NCBI GenBank assembly: GCA_022451235.1
Contig: JAKUOA010000004.1
Location: 1-42,994, forward strand
Reading direction: 5' to 3'
DNA length: 42,994 nt
DNA from: Candidatus Thalassarchaeum sp.
GTDB lineage: Archaea; Thermoplasmatota; Poseidoniia; Poseidoniales; Thalassarchaeaceae
Under the pieces are notes generated by a model. That model was not told where the DNA came from, made no database searches, and saw only the letters and a list, made by a program, of their open reading frames with translations. Numbering within the stretch: the stretch's first letter is position 1; the number at the start of each line of letters is the position of its first letter. Below, piece after piece: positions 42,071 to 42,994 of the stretch. The translations under genes and the position numbers were made by a program.

Positions 42071-42634
42071 TCACTCAAAAACAAGGTCTACTGAGTCTGC
42101 CACTTTGTCTAGAAGCCCCTTTTCTGGATTCACAACAATAACCTGTCCAGCATGTTCCCAAACAGGAATATCGTGAACGCTATTTCCTGCGTATCCGAAT
42201 CCATTTTCTCCATATCTTGCAATCAGTGCCTCAGCCTTCTTGTGGTCTCTTAGGTTGATGTTTCCATCCGAGCCCATTACATCGTCGAACAGACCAACAT
42301 GTGCTGCGATTATTTCGGCGACTAAACGGTCTGACGCAGTTGCCAATATGAGTTTTCTACCTCTTGCACTTTCGCCGGTTAACCAGTCAACAAATGCTTC
42401 GTGGTACTGTAATTCATCGGGATCAAATTTGAGCTGACGAGCAAGATTCTTCTTCCATTTTGCTCTCTTTCCTGTCAATTCAAGGAATATTGTCGAAAAT
42501 ATCGTCCATGGTTTACGGAGAAACACACGCTTAGCGCTCATCACACTCATGTCAGTCAGAATAAGTGTGCCATCCATATCGACGGCCAACGGCATCTCAA
42601 CCGGTGCCTCCATCATAGCCAATCGTCTAGCCAA
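42071..42634 (-). CDS. HAD-superfamily hydrolase
   Basis: A 187-residue phosphatase-like protein. Motif I is DMDGTL (D19, D21), followed by a cap-like helical segment, motif II LATAS (about 97-101) and motif IV GYAGNSVHDIPVWE. The class is HAD-IB-like; the same domain is fused to UbiA-type prenyltransferases in bacteria. A role linked to prenyl phosphates is possible given the neighbouring cis-prenyltransferase, but this is inference. It starts with ATG 42634, with alternatives at residues 7, 8 and 14. Confidence 0.83.
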   Translation of the reverse strand: MARRLAMMEAPVEMPLAVDMDGTLILTDMSVMSAKRVFLRKPWTIFSTIFLELTGKRAKWKKNLARQLKFDPDELQYHEAFVDWLTGESARGRKLILATASDRLVAEIIAAHVGLFDDVMGSDGNINLRDHKKAEALIARYGENGFGYAGNSVHDIPVWEHAGQVIVVNPEKGLLDKVADSVDLVFE

Positions 42635-42710
42635 TCCCGAATCAAGCCTTTGGAATGTAAAGAACTCCTCCGACCGATTCCATCAAGCCCTCATTGCGCT
42701 TCGGCCGGTC

Positions 42711-42994
42711 GTGCCGCAGTCTGATTCAGCCTTCAACAGCGTATGGCGCCCAGCCGCAATGGTGGAGGTCGATTGTGACACAGAGGCTCCTACAGGCTTC
42801 ACAGCCCATCTAATGAGAGGAATGAGATTCAGACTAAACCTGTTTGAGCCAGAAGAATCTCTTGCCACTGTTGAAGGTTGGAATACGGCAACTGATGGAT
42901 TGGAATCCTGGGGAGAAGTTCCGGCAGAAGTAAGCAGTATTCGAGCAGAGGCCACGGATAGAGGGCCAGTATACCACATAGAGGCGGCGGATGG
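42711..42994 (+). CDS. Unrecognised protein, truncated at right edge
   Basis: The plus frame is open from left of 42600 to the window end with no stop. A GTG at 42711 is the first reasonable start, giving PQSDSAFNSVWRPAAMVEVD and then TAHLMRGMRFRLNLFEPE. Composition is protein-like (charged and hydrophobic residues alternating), more so than the opposite-strand ORF, which is very rich in Ser/Ala/Thr. It diverges from the HAD gene. No family was recognised; the gene continues outside the window. Confidence 0.5.
   Translation, partial: MPQSDSAFNSVWRPAAMVEVDCDTEAPTGFTAHLMRGMRFRLNLFEPEESLATVEGWNTATDGLESWGEVPAEVSSIRAEATDRGPVYHIEAAD

Noticed and set aside
42683..42979. Minus-strand 98-residue ORF at the right edge
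   Set aside because: The composition is low-complexity Ser/Ala/Thr, and the plus frame over the same bases is more protein-like.
1..42994. tRNA, rRNA, CRISPR or insertion-sequence elements
   Set aside because: No cloverleaf, T-arm-like GGTTCGA context, repeat-spacer pattern or transposase motif was recognised in the gaps, which are all under about 140 bases. Box C/D RNAs cannot be excluded by eye.

Overview
The window is a stretch of archaeal chromosome. The lineage markers are the acidic-stalk proteins uL10/P0 and P1 with matching C-terminal tails, eL21, RNA polymerase subunit Rpo4/RpoF, Pus10, the archaeosine radical-SAM enzyme RaSEA, an Spt5-SecE-FtsZ cluster and the order eL21-rpoF-DUF655-ksgA. 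FtsZ-based division, moderate GC, dense packing and many small membrane proteins fit an uncultivated Thermoplasmatota lineage such as marine group II (Poseidoniales). That placement is inferred from gene content and recall, not from a search. No transposon, CRISPR array, rRNA or tRNA gene was recognised. No gap between genes exceeds about 140 bases.

Layout. 1-4842: the 3' part of a large UvrD/AddA-type helicase-nuclease whose nuclease domain is split by a -1 frame change. 4913-11028: M20 peptidase, coiled-coil protein, hexapeptide-repeat acyltransferase (minus), RaSEA, then a two-gene membrane unit whose large member looks like a heme-copper-oxidase subunit I without the catalytic histidines. 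11097-12383: archaeal YchF/Ygr210 GTPase. 12519-18626 (minus): AK6-like kinase, CDP-alcohol phosphatidyltransferase, FtsZ, SecE, Spt5, uL11, uL1, uL10, P1. 18710-19849: Ca2+/H+ antiporter. 19921-24687 (minus): small membrane proteins, Rieske protein, CoA-binding protein, amidohydrolase, AIM24-like protein, FAH-family enzyme. 24786-29437: DnaJ, a giant RND/MMPL protein, DUF971. 29524-34439: Pus10, eL21, Rpo4, DUF655, KsgA and an unrecognised HhH/coiled-coil/zinc protein. 34484-35301: ferredoxin, single-pass membrane protein, cupin. 35306-36858 (minus): MIP18-like protein and M24 peptidase. 36946-42994: phosphoglycerate kinase, membrane protein, phosphohexomutase, RidA, Nudix hydrolase, cis-prenyltransferase, HAD hydrolase and a CDS running off the right edge.

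The most unusual part is the secE-spt5-rpl11-rpl1-rpl10-rpl12 operon. Spt5 carries an extra N-terminal domain of about 115 residues with a Nudix fold pattern but a degenerate Nudix box. The uL11 next to it is only 92 residues, keeps the rRNA-binding C-terminal domain, and lacks almost the whole N-terminal domain that normally sits at the stalk base. The helicase-nuclease frame change splits the four presumed Fe-S cysteines between two reading frames.

Shine-Dalgarno-like GGTGA/GAGGTG sequences precede many starts and were used to choose start codons. A recurrent GCTYAAA-like element lies roughly 30-75 bases upstream of several genes and is a candidate BRE/TATA promoter. Several short GC-rich hairpins follow stop codons without a clear T-tract.
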